17,971 nucleotides of DNA from JBMOJK01 sp049315825. GTDB lineage: Bacteria > Patescibacteriota > Gracilibacteria > BD1-5 > UBA2023. Within the stretch, counting starts at the first letter, position 1. Every line of letters begins with the position of its first letter. Positions 1-6,704 of this stretch are shown here, in pieces. The position numbers and the translations under genes are program-made. The stretch covers positions 1 through 17,971 of the forward strand of contig JBMOJK010000020.1 in the NCBI GenBank assembly GCA_049315825.1. Direction: 5' to 3'. The notes under the pieces are model-generated. The model was not told the DNA's origin. It made no database searches and was given only the letters and a program-made list of their open reading frames with translations.

Positions 1-1044
1 TACAGTTGTGATGTACGAGCAAGACTTCTTCGGATCATTCGTGAGTGCCACGAGTGATTCGTAGTAGTCAGAGAGCACGCGGTCGTTGCTCAAGATACGT
101 GCATCATCTTCCTGAAGCTTCCACTGTGTGAGGTATTTCTCACGGCGGTCCATCGGGAGCTCTCCGATCTGTCGAGCAGCGATGTACCCTGGAGTGATCA
201 CGAGCGGCGGAAGATCGGGTTCTGGAAAGTATCGATAGTCCATCGCATCTTCCTTCGAACGTTGAGAGTGGCTTTCTCCGTGCTCATCGTCCCAACCACG
301 AGTTTCCTGTGTTACGATACCTCCTGCTTCGTAGATTTCTTCCTGGCGGAGGAATTCTGCATCGATCGCGCGACCGATCGCAGAGAATGAGTTAATGTTC
401 TTGAGTTCTACACGGTTGCGAAGTTCTGATGAGCCGATTGGTCGAAGCGAGATATTCACATCACATCGAAGCTGACCCTTTTCCATGTCTGCGTCTGAAG
501 CACCGCACCAACGCATGAGCTTTTGCAGCTCTTCGAGGTAAGCGATCACTTCATTCTTCGCTCGGAAGTCAGGCTCGGTTACGATTTCCATGAGTGGAGA
601 ACCAGCTCGGTTGTAGTCACAGAGAGTCTTCGTACCAGCATGTACGAGTTTCCCGGCGTCCGTCTCGATATGGAGTCGGTTTACGCGGAATATCTTCGAC
701 TCTCCTGCAACGAATGTTTTCACAGTCCCGTGTTCTGCGATCGGGTGATAGAGCTGAGTGATCTGGAATCCCTGTGGAAGGTCTGGATAGAAATAACTCT
801 TACGATCAAAGATAGACTTTTCATGCACCGTCATACGAAGCGCATGTGAAGCACGAACCGCAAGGTCCGTAACACCAGCTGTGAGAACTGGGAGCATCCC
901 GGGCATCCCCATGCATACAGGACAAACATTCGTATTTGGCTCATCAGCGAGTTCGATCGCGTTGGCACAACCACAGAACATCTTCGTTGCAGACTTGATT
1001 CGCACATGGGTTTCGAGCCCCATTACTATTTCGTATTTAGACAT
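1..1044 (-). CDS. gatB: Asp-tRNA(Asn)/Glu-tRNA(Gln) amidotransferase subunit B (3' end beyond window)
   Basis: GatB is the tRNA-binding and kinase subunit of the GatCAB amidotransferase, which converts Glu-tRNA(Gln) and/or Asp-tRNA(Asn) to the amide forms in the cytoplasm. The first 348 codons are visible; the family is about 470-480 residues, so the C-terminal helical/YqeY-like part lies outside the window. Near the N-terminus the sequence shows the GLE-x-H core and a zinc-type set of cysteines, C24-x-C26 and C41-x2-C44. Residues 270-281 read YRYFPEPDLPPL, a hallmark of the family. The start is the ATG at 1044-1042, directly before the conserved KYEIVMGLE segment. There is no UGA in the visible part. 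The gene diverges from the unknown gene at 1192 across a 147-bp gap. The identification is from motifs and is secure. Confidence 0.97.
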   Translation of the reverse strand, partial: MSKYEIVMGLETHVRIKSATKMFCGCANAIELADEPNTNVCPVCMGMPGMLPVLTAGVTDLAVRASHALRMTVHEKSIFDRKSYFYPDLPQGFQITQLYHPIAEHGTVKTFVAGESKIFRVNRLHIETDAGKLVHAGTKTLCDYNRAGSPLMEIVTEPDFRAKNEVIAYLEELQKLMRWCGASDADMEKGQLRCDVNISLRPIGSSELRNRVELKNINSFSAIGRAIDAEFLRQEEIYEAGGIVTQETRGWDDEHGESHSQRSKEDAMDYRYFPEPDLPPLVITPGYIAARQIGELPMDRREKYLTQWKLQEDDARILSNDRVLSDYYESLVALTNDPKKSCSYITTV

Positions 1045-1073
1045 ATTTTGATGGATTTACTTCAGAAGGCCTC

Positions 1074-1101
1074 ATAGTACACAAGCTCGTGGGATTTTCA
1101 A
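1074..1101 (-). promoter_or_regulatory. Candidate gatB promoter
   Basis: On the minus strand TTGAAA (1101-1096) is followed after 16 nt by TACTAT (1079-1074), a fair sigma-70-like pair. Transcription would start near 1067, giving a leader of about 23 nt without a Shine-Dalgarno sequence. Assigned by eye from hexamer similarity and position only. Confidence 0.4.
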
Positions 1102-1156
1102 AGTAGAGTTACTGATTTAGTTATAAAACACAGGTGAAAAATAGAGTAGCAGATTT

Positions 1157-1185
1157 TTGCCAGAGATACGCAACTATGCTAACAT
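1157..1185 (+). promoter_or_regulatory. Candidate leaderless promoter of the 1192 gene
   Basis: TTGCCA (1157-1162) and TAACAT (1180-1185) are separated by 17 nt. The hexamer ends 6 nt before the ATG at 1192, so the expected transcription start coincides with the start codon. TATGCT at 1175-1180 is an alternative -10. This is an inference from spacing. Confidence 0.4.
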
Positions 1186-1191
1186 CGAGAT

Positions 1192-2607
1192 ATGAGCACA
1201 CATGAAGCCCTCCTTACTTCAGACGTTCAACAAAAAGCTCCAGAAAAAATCTCGGAGTCTTGTTCGTCTGTCGAATGACTTATCGCACGAACGCGCTGTC
1301 GTATTTTTGGCCTTGAAGCCAAGCACGAAGCCAGTGTTACACAAAAGTCCTTACGAGCGTCTATCGATGTTCCAAAACTCACCGAACATAAAGCCAAGTT
1401 AGATATTCAGGCGCTTTCAGAGATCCAGCCATTTATTGGGAACGATACGATGACTCGGAAGTTACTTTTTGGTACACAAAAAAGCGTTGTCGACAAGAAT
1501 GGAACTTTTGCATCTGAAAGCGATCGGAAAACCTGGGAAGCATTTCAGGCTGCACCACAAGAGCGCAACGAGAAAAATCCTCTCTACAAAAAGCTCGCTA
1601 AAATCAAAGGACAGTCTATTAAGCTCGATAAAAATATCGAAGAAGTAGATTTCCGACAGAATCTCAAGGATCTTTGGCAGGAGAAAATTCGAAGATATGG
1701 ATCGAGAAATCCTCAACTTCAAGAGTTCTACAATACCCGAATTCTCCCAGTGATTGAACAAAAAGAACCATGGACAAAAATGAGTCTTACGGAACTTGAA
1801 CGATCTATTGATCGGGAGTTATTTGAACTCAAGAAAATCATGTACATAAGCGGAGGTCTCAAGAAAGCTCCGTACAATCTCACAGATCCACGCAAAGAAG
1901 CGATAGCGATGAAATTCATCTCAAGCATCAGCGCACGAGACCTTATAGAACTCTCTATGACAGAAATCATGGATAAAAACGGTCGAAAATTCAATTTCAA
2001 ACTCTACGATACCTTGCTACAGAAGTGAGGCCTCGAATATATCGCACACATCCCCGCACTCGGCGATCCATATGTATCGTTTGGGAACTACCAGCACACC
2101 AAGATGTCCGTAGGCTGACGCAACCAAGCCTGAAAAGAAGCCTGAGCGAACACTGCTGATCGGGTATTTGCTAACAAGAAACTCCTCGGAGATTCCTCCA
2201 TAGAGAATTTCCCAATCGAACATCACCATCGAGCAGCATATCTTCTTGCTGTCCACAATATTGCAACTACTGTTCGCATGCTTCCTGAGGCTGACATGCA
2301 TACATTTATTACTGAGAAGAAGGTTGGAAAAAAGACCACGAAAGAAAAACACACCATCGTCACTCATCCACTCGCCACACTCGAGACTGCGCTCAAGAAA
2401 GATCCCGAGATCACATCGTCTATCATGCTTCAATATTTTGCAGCATCGCACAACAATCCGGCAAATGCATTCGATGGACTTACTGACTGGCTCGAGAACT
2501 ATGAGAAGGTAGCCTCAAAAGCCTGAGATAGTCTCTGAAAGCACTTAGAGCTGATTGCAACCCGCGGCAATGCAGACCGACAAAAGTCCAATAGCACAAA
2601 GACATAA
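1192..2607 (+). CDS. Hypothetical protein, 471 aa, seven UGA-encoded glycines
   Basis: The family is not recognised. With UGA as Gly the frame is open from ATG 1192 to TAA 2605-2607; UGA codons lie at 1276, 2026, 2116, 2131, 2143, 2524 and 2536. The protein is soluble-looking, with no signal peptide or clear membrane segment. Its N-terminal 200 residues are Lys/Glu/Gln-rich and mostly helical in character. A middle glycine-rich stretch around residues 279-318 contains FGNYQHTKMSVGG followed by three closely spaced UGA glycines. A second helical region follows, ending in the polar tail QKSNSTKT. The FGNYQ segment loosely recalls the G-x-Y-Q element of lysozyme-like muramidases, but this is too weak for a functional call. 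In the standard code the gene breaks into fragments at 1450-2028 and 2278-2526. It stands alone between gatB (divergent) and the rpsB cluster. Confidence 0.85.
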
Positions 2608-2642
2608 ACTCCAACATGTTACGCAAGAAAATCCCTAAAAGC

Positions 2643-2670
2643 CTTGCATTATACATAAATTCCATATACT
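2643..2670 (+). promoter_or_regulatory. Possible promoter upstream of rpsB
   Basis: A TTGCAT-like -35 (2644-2649) lies about 15 nt before TATACT (2665-2670), in the gap between the 1192 gene and rpsB. If real, transcription starts near 2677, inside the hairpin at 2675-2709, giving a leader of about 140 nt before the rpsB ATG. The spacing is short of the ideal, so this is tentative. Confidence 0.35.
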
Positions 2671-2674
2671 TTCG

Positions 2675-2715
2675 CCGACTCTCTGCTCGGAAAATGAGCT
2701 TAGAGCCGGTTTTTT
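2675..2715 (+). terminator. Terminator-like hairpin before rpsB
   Basis: The arms 2675-2688 and 2696-2709 pair at 11 of 14 positions (one A·C and two adjacent pyrimidine mismatches) around a 7-nt loop, followed by six T (2710-2715). It is 68 nt downstream of the stop of the 1192 gene and about 100 nt upstream of rpsB. The simplest reading is the terminator of the 1192 gene. An attenuator in the rpsB leader is the alternative. Confidence 0.6.
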
Positions 2716-2815
2716 GTTCTACGCTTTCTTCCTCCGTTTCCTTCGAGAAAGGGCATCGGCTTCGAAAGATCAACAGATTACCGGGCAAGGATTATTCACT
2801 ATTTTTTTCTCTCTT

Positions 2816-3577
2816 ATGACGAACCTCGTCAAGGACATGCTCGCAAATGCGGTGCATATCGGAAGCAAGCGCCAGTACTGGTCGCCAAAAATGCGTAACT
2901 ATATTTACGGTGTTCAAAACGGTGTTCACGTTTTCGACCTCGCAAAGACAGCCGCAAAGCTCGAAGCTATGAAGGCAACACTCGCAGACCTCTCTGCAAA
3001 GGGTAAGACTGTTCTCATCGTCGGAACTAAGGTTCAGGCTCGAGAACTCACAAAGAAGATCGCCATGGAAACAAACAACTTCTACATCGATAGCAAGTGG
3101 GTTCCAGGTCTCCTTACAAACTTCCCTACTATCAAGAAACGAATCGCAACTTACAACACAATCGAAAAGACTGCAGCTGAAGGAGGTTTCGAAGGTCTCA
3201 CAAAGAAAGAAATTTCTCAGAAGATCAAGGAACTCGAAAAGCTCAAGAAGTCATACGAAGGTATCAAGGATATCCGCCGCACTCCAGATGCCATCTTTGT
3301 AATCGACGGACACTACGAGCACCTCGCTCTCGACGAAGCAAACACACTTAAGCTCCCAACTTACTCACTCCTCGGATCTACAGGAGACATCGACCGAACT
3401 ACAGACTTCGTTCCATGTAATGTAAACTCAATCAAGTCACTCACTTTCGTACTTGATTACCTCAAGCCAGCTCTCAAGCGCGAGAAGAAGGCTGAAAATC
3501 CACTCAAGATGGAGCGCATGACTCCACGAGCTGGAGACGAAGCTGCTGAAACAACTGAAGAAGAGTCAGCTGCATAA
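2816..3577 (+). CDS. rpsB: 30S ribosomal protein S2
   Basis: S2 is a component of the small ribosomal subunit, needed for S1 docking in many bacteria. The protein is 253 aa, normal for the family. It shows the N-terminal signature around residues 11-34 (VHIGSKRQYWSPKMRNYIYG), then HVFDLAKT, VLIVGTKVQA, the WVPGLLTNF segment and RTPDAIFVIDGHYEHLAL. The tail is acidic (AETTEEESAA). I chose the ATG at 2816 rather than the upstream in-frame ATG at 2714: the family begins only a few residues before VHIG, and the upstream extension overlaps the hairpin and T-tract region. No UGA codon is used. It is the first gene of a cluster with a membrane protein and tsf. Confidence 0.97.
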   Translation: MTNLVKDMLANAVHIGSKRQYWSPKMRNYIYGVQNGVHVFDLAKTAAKLEAMKATLADLSAKGKTVLIVGTKVQARELTKKIAMETNNFYIDSKWVPGLLTNFPTIKKRIATYNTIEKTAAEGGFEGLTKKEISQKIKELEKLKKSYEGIKDIRRTPDAIFVIDGHYEHLALDEANTLKLPTYSLLGSTGDIDRTTDFVPCNVNSIKSLTFVLDYLKPALKREKKAENPLKMERMTPRAGDEAAETTEEESAA

Positions 3578-3586
3578 TTTCTTCCT

Positions 3587-3925
3587 ATGAACAACGAGCA
3601 GAATATTTTTGAAGAATACACTGGCCCAAGCAAAGAACTTCGCGTTCTTGCAGCAGCCTGCTATATCCCCTTTGGATTTATTCTGCCGTATCTTCTTGGA
3701 AAGAGTGATGAAGCATTCGTCATGTTTCATATCAAACAGGCACTTGCCTTCTTCGGTGTACTCATCGTTTTTAGCATGGCGCCGATCGACGGAAGTTCGG
3801 GATTCGGTACATTTCTCTATCTCATCATAGCTGGATGGACTGGATACCGTGCTTACGGATGAGAACTCTACATGCTCGGATTCGTCCGATTCGTCGCGGA
3901 TCTCATCTCAAAACAATCTAAATAA
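3587..3925 (+). CDS. Small three-helix membrane protein, DUF4870/Tic20-like pattern
   Basis: A 112-aa protein between rpsB and tsf, 9 nt after the rpsB stop and 13 nt before the tsf start, so probably co-transcribed. It has three hydrophobic segments, at about residues 20-38, 45-64 and 71-90. The motif FHIKQALAFF (around 47-56) resembles the FH-x-x-Q-x-L element of small DUF4870/Tic20-like membrane proteins common in Patescibacteria; that comparison is from memory and not a firm family assignment. One UGA (3860-3862, residue 92) is read through as Gly and adds 20 residues (ELYMLGFVRFVADLISKQSK) up to TAA 3923-3925. Read in the standard code the gene would stop at 3862. Its function is unknown. 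Confidence 0.85.
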
Positions 3926-3938
3926 TAACTACAATACC

Positions 3939-4727
3939 ATGGTTACTGCACAGCTCGTAAAGGAGCTCCGTGAGCGCACGGGTGTCGGAATGGGAGACTG
4001 TAAGAATGCTCTCGTTGAGACAAATGGAGATATTGAACTCGCTATCGAGGTTCTCCGCAAGAAGGGAATGGCTAAGGCTGCAAAGCGTTCTGGCAATGAA
4101 ACATCTGAAGGACGTATCAAGTTCGTAACAGAAGGAAATACAGTTTACGTGGCTTCTGTGTCATGCGAAACTGACTTTGTTGCCCGCAATGAGACCTTCG
4201 AAGGGATGCTCGACGCATTCATCGAAATCCGCAAGAACTCAGCTGACGATGCGTCTGCAATCGCTCAGGCTGAAGAGCTCAAGGCAAGTGAATACACACT
4301 CAAGGTTGGAGAAAACATGAAGATCCTCGCTCTCACAAAGATTACAGGAGACGTGGTTGCTTCATACGTTCACTCAAACTTCAAGAATGGAGCAGTCGTT
4401 GTTGCCAAGGCAGGAACAGACGTTGAAGCTCTCAAGATGGTTGCTATGCACGTAGTTGCCTCACAGCCTCAGGTAGTTTCTCCTTCAGACGTTGCAGAAG
4501 ACTTCGTAGCTAAGGAACGAGAAATCGCTCTCGCTCAGATGGCAGAAGATCCAAAGAACGCAGGAAAGCCAGCTGATATCCTCGAGAAGATTATCGAAGG
4601 AAAGATGACAAAGCTTCGTGAAGAGAACGCTCTCCTCACTCAGCCATTCGTTGTAAATCCGGACCAGAAGGTCAAGGACTTCATCGGTGCTGATACCATT
4701 GTTAGTTTCGAAAAGTACTCAATCTAA
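3939..4727 (+). CDS. tsf: Elongation factor Ts
   Basis: EF-Ts is the guanine-nucleotide exchange factor that regenerates EF-Tu·GTP. The protein is 262 aa, somewhat shorter than the 283 aa of E. coli. The N-terminal UBA-like domain (residues 1-50) has VKELRERTGVGMGDCKNAL and the family signature IELAIEVLRKKGMAKA. The core carries the invariant CETDFVARNE motif, which contacts EF-Tu. The ATG at 3939 is chosen because the family starts at (T)AQLVKELR; an open frame continues upstream to 3849 but is not EF-Ts-like and overlaps the preceding gene. There is no UGA codon. It sits in the usual rpsB-tsf context but is separated from rpsB by a membrane-protein gene. Confidence 0.97.
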   Translation: MVTAQLVKELRERTGVGMGDCKNALVETNGDIELAIEVLRKKGMAKAAKRSGNETSEGRIKFVTEGNTVYVASVSCETDFVARNETFEGMLDAFIEIRKNSADDASAIAQAEELKASEYTLKVGENMKILALTKITGDVVASYVHSNFKNGAVVVAKAGTDVEALKMVAMHVVASQPQVVSPSDVAEDFVAKEREIALAQMAEDPKNAGKPADILEKIIEGKMTKLREENALLTQPFVVNPDQKVKDFIGADTIVSFEKYSI

Positions 4728-4728
4728 T

Positions 4729-4899
4729 ATGACACTGAAGCAACAAATCTCTCATGAAGATTCTGAGCGTACTAACTTTATGCAAATGCGCTCAGAAGTT
4801 CGCAAAGAGCTTCTCGCTGAAGAATTAAGCGACAATAGTATCGGCAGACTTGCTGAACTCGTACAACTTGATGTTCTACGTAGAATTTCAGTACATTAA
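4729..4899 (+). CDS. Hypothetical small protein, 56 aa
   Basis: The ATG starts one nucleotide after the tsf stop (TAATATG), so the two genes are probably translated from one mRNA. The protein is short, charged and predicted to be mostly helical (RSEVRKELLAEELSDNSIGR), with no membrane segment and no UGA. I do not recognise it. The tight coupling to tsf and the absence of a better frame support a real gene. The TAA at 4897-4899 is followed by a perfect hairpin and tRNA-Trp. Confidence 0.65.
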   Translation: MTLKQQISHEDSERTNFMQMRSEVRKELLAEELSDNSIGRLAELVQLDVLRRISVH

Positions 4900-4904
4900 T
4901 AAGT

Positions 4905-4922
4905 TCGAGGGGAAACCCTCGA
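4905..4922 (+). other. Perfect 7-bp hairpin between the 56-aa ORF and tRNA-Trp
   Basis: TCGAGGG (4905-4911), loop GAAA and CCCTCGA (4916-4922) form a perfect stem with a GNRA tetraloop, ending 3 nt before the tRNA 5' end. There is no T-tract, so it is unlikely to be an intrinsic terminator. It could protect the mRNA 3' end after the tRNA is cut out, or guide processing. Confidence 0.6.
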
Positions 4923-4925
4923 TAT

Positions 4926-5000
4926 AGCTCCATAGTTTATCGGCTAGAATTAGGGACTCCAAATCCCTCGGGGTAGGTTCGACTCCTACTGGAGCTGCCA
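4926..5000 (+). tRNA. tRNA-Trp (anticodon CCA)
   Basis: The cloverleaf can be drawn by eye. The acceptor stem AGCTCCA pairs with TGGAGCT, followed by discriminator G and an encoded CCA. The D-arm has GTTT/GAAT. The anticodon stem AGGGA/TCCCT closes the loop CTCCAAA with anticodon CCA. The T-arm is GTAGG-TTCGACT-CCTAC. Anticodon CCA reads only UGG, consistent with UGA not being tryptophan here. It lies at the end of the rpsB-tsf cluster and is followed by a terminator. Confidence 0.95.
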
Positions 5001-5013
5001 TGAAAAAATAAAG

Positions 5014-5042
5014 AAGATCCGCGAAAGCGGATCTTTTATTTT
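5014..5042. terminator. Strong intrinsic terminator, probably bidirectional
   Basis: A perfect 9-bp stem AAGATCCGC (5014-5022) / GCGGATCTT (5027-5035) with a GAAA loop is followed by a T-rich tract. On the minus strand the same stem is followed by CTTTATTTTTT. It ends the rpsB-tsf-tRNA cluster and could also serve the convergent gene ending at 5139. Confidence 0.85.
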
Positions 5043-5138
5043 CCTTGCAAATTTTTCTCTAGAGTGCCTGTGGTGTTGAGTATTGATTCCATGATATAAG
5101 ACAAGCCCTAGAGCATTCTTCACTCTATGACTCACCTT

Positions 5139-5918
5139 CTAAAATATCCTACAGCTTTCGAGAGTCTTTCTGTCGTCATTTTCATCAAGATAAAATGTGC
5201 AGATTTTCTTCTCACGTACAACATTCTCTATGAAATTGTACTCATAGTATACATCATAACTACAGTCCGCTCACTTTCCATTCGAGAGAAGACCATTTGT
5301 ACAGAAGGAAAAATTCTTATGTTTAAGAAGGATTTTTTGATCAGATTCTTTGGTATATCCACCAAATGGAACATCGAGCACTTCGTATCCGATCGTATTC
5401 CCTACCCGCTTTCAAAATCCTTTCCCAAGACTCCGTCACCTCGGGATAAAGTTCTGACTCTGCCATTGAAGCTCTGAAACCTCAAGCCTTCAGAGCTTTG
5501 CATCAAACCTTGAAAAGGTATCGGGCGTCTTATCATTGGAAATTACGATATATTTTCCATCGTCTGTTGCACAATATTCGCGCACAAAACGTCCGACCAT
5601 AACATAGTCCTTTGGCCAATTTGTATACGGGATTTTGTCACCCGCGCTTCGTATGTCACCCAGCTGCTTTTCTATTGGATCAATAAGAGAAGTCCGGATG
5701 CTTCCTGTCCAGCCACCATCAGGAAATCAGCTACATGTAAATTCTCGCACCGATCCCGTCCAAATAATCGACATAGTAGAAGTTGTAATTCCTCCAGTCA
5801 TCACAGTCGGAGGTTGCAGAGTCTTTTCTGCATTCTTATCAGCAATATGAAACATCACCGCTCAGATCACGCAAGACACTATCAGTCCATATATCGTCCA
5901 GCCTGTTGAAATTTTCAT
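5139..5918 (-). CDS. Orphan membrane-anchored/secreted protein, 259 aa
   Basis: Seen only with UGA=Gly: the frame runs from ATG 5918 to TAG (5141-5139), with UGA codons whose plus-strand positions start at 5862, 5727, 5490, 5436, 5412 and 5271. Residues 5-25 (TGWTIYGLIVSCVIGAVMFHI) form an uncleaved anchor or signal segment. The remainder is Gly/Ser/Thr- and aromatic-rich, with several cysteines (for example FTCSGF, EYCATD, FSFCTNG, ADCSYD, KKICTF, ESCRIF). This suggests a disulfide-stabilised extracytoplasmic domain. I recognise no family. The frame ends just before the bidirectional terminator. Plus-strand open frames in the same interval (5127-5477, 5635-5850) are shadows. Six of about 26 glycines are UGA. 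Confidence 0.82.
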
Positions 5919-5924
5919 AAAGAC

Positions 5925-5930
5925 ACTGTA
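5925..5930 (-). promoter_or_regulatory. -10-like element of the 5139-5918 gene
   Basis: TACAGT on the minus strand (5930-5925) ends 6 nt before the ATG at 5918, the same spacing seen at several other genes here. No convincing -35 is visible. A leaderless start is inferred. Confidence 0.35.
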
Positions 5931-6015
5931 AATACGACTTTATTACTATATGAATTTAGATTAAAAAAACATTGCAAATCAGAGAAAAATAGTGTTTCAT
6001 TCCCGCGATATTTCC

Positions 6016-6021
6016 TATATT
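6016..6021 (+). promoter_or_regulatory. -10-like element of the 6027 gene
   Basis: TATATT ends 5 nt before the ATG at 6027, placing the expected transcription start at or within the start codon. No good -35 is seen. There is no Shine-Dalgarno sequence. Confidence 0.4.
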
Positions 6022-6026
6022 GCCCC

Positions 6027-6356
6027 ATGGAAAATGTAAGTTCACACACTGGAACCACTCACCATTGAGTTCCTCCATTTATAAAAAATGCAACGAGTGA
6101 AGATCTAATTAGAGTCTATTCTGATCATGTTTTTTGAAGTCTCACAATTTCAAGACATGAAAAACGGCAGTACGAGGAGGCTATGCGAGCACGCTGAATA
6201 GATATCTCCAAACTACGCGGCGATCTCTTGGCAAAGCAGCACAAAGAAAGCGTAGAGCAAGCAAGATTGTTTTGAAAATTCTTAAATACCTGAACACAAT
6301 TTCTCGTAGATAGCGTAAAAAGAGCGAGTACATCTATTGTCAATTTGAATCGCTAA
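6027..6356 (+). CDS. Hypothetical protein, 109 aa, UGA supplies 5 of 7 glycines
   Basis: Not recognised. The open frame runs from ATG 6027 to TAA 6354-6356 with in-frame UGA at 6066, 6135, 6195, 6273 and 6291; the only other glycine codons are one GGA and one GGC. The protein is soluble-looking. A His/Thr-rich N-terminus (SSHTGTTHHG) is followed by a charged helical segment (SRHEKRQYEEAMRARGIDI, then KLRGDLLAKQHKESVEQARL) and a tail, FLVDSVKRASTSIVNLNR. There is no competing minus-strand gene: the 72-aa minus frame at 6125-6343 has no support. Clean termination by TAA, a -10 element in front and a downstream neighbour on the same strand support a real gene despite its small size. Confidence 0.72.
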
Positions 6357-6359
6357 TAT
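6354..6359 (+). promoter_or_regulatory. -10-like element of the 6366 gene, overlapping the preceding stop codon
   Basis: TAATAT starts with the TAA stop of the 6027 gene and ends 6 nt before the ATG at 6366. It would give a leaderless transcript. A TTGTCA upstream (6337-6342) is too close to be its -35. Confidence 0.4.
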
Positions 6360-6365
6360 TTTCTT

Positions 6366-6650
6366 ATGCCAGTCAACAATTCACCACAAAAAACACCCAG
6401 TCCAACAAATACTCCAAGTGATTCAATAATTACGATAAACGATGCCACCTTGGATCTACGAGACTTAAAAGAGCATGAACTGTTCTTATTGAATCAAAAA
6501 GTCATGGAGCGAACGGTGCGAATCTCGACAATCGATAGAGCGAAGTGCCACTGTGAAGTTGCACGACGAAATATTGAAAAAATAAAAGCTGCCACCAGTT
6601 TAGTACTTGCTTATCACAGCAAAAATCAAACCAGAATACGACTTAGCTAG
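6366..6650 (+). CDS. Hypothetical protein, 94 aa
   Basis: Not recognised. It has a Pro/Ser/Thr/Asn-rich, probably disordered N-terminus (residues 1-20), then a short β-like stretch (IITINDATLDLRDL) and a charged helical region (EHELFLLNQKVMERTVRI) with a C-x-C pair (KCHCEV). There is no signal peptide, membrane segment or UGA. It starts 9 nt after the stop of the 6027 gene and ends with TAG inside the stem of a terminator, so it closes a small two-gene unit of orphan proteins. Confidence 0.7.
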   Translation: MPVNNSPQKTPSPTNTPSDSIITINDATLDLRDLKEHELFLLNQKVMERTVRISTIDRAKCHCEVARRNIEKIKAATSLVLAYHSKNQTRIRLS

Positions 6651-6660
6651 TCGTTTTTTT
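6638..6660 (+). terminator. Terminator overlapping the stop of the 6366 gene
   Basis: ACGACT (6638-6643), loop TAGCT and AGTCGT (6649-6654) are followed by a run of T to 6660. The stem is only 6 bp. The TAG stop (6648-6650) lies in the loop and the right arm. Confidence 0.65.
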
Positions 6661-6704
6661 GTATTTCGGTTGTCTTTTTAGGATAAACCGAGAAAATCTA
6701 CACC

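Noticed and set aside
523..849. 108-aa plus-strand open frame
   Set aside because: Antisense to gatB, whose protein motifs are unmistakable.
2017..2451. 144-aa minus-strand open frame, and minus frames at 1462-1761 and 1728-2000
   Set aside because: They lie antisense to the 471-aa plus-strand gene, which explains the whole stretch once UGA is read as Gly.
5127..5477. 116-aa plus-strand open frame (also 5635-5850)
   Set aside because: Antisense shadow of the minus-strand gene at 5139-5918, which has a signal segment, a consistent frame with UGA=Gly and a proper TAG stop.
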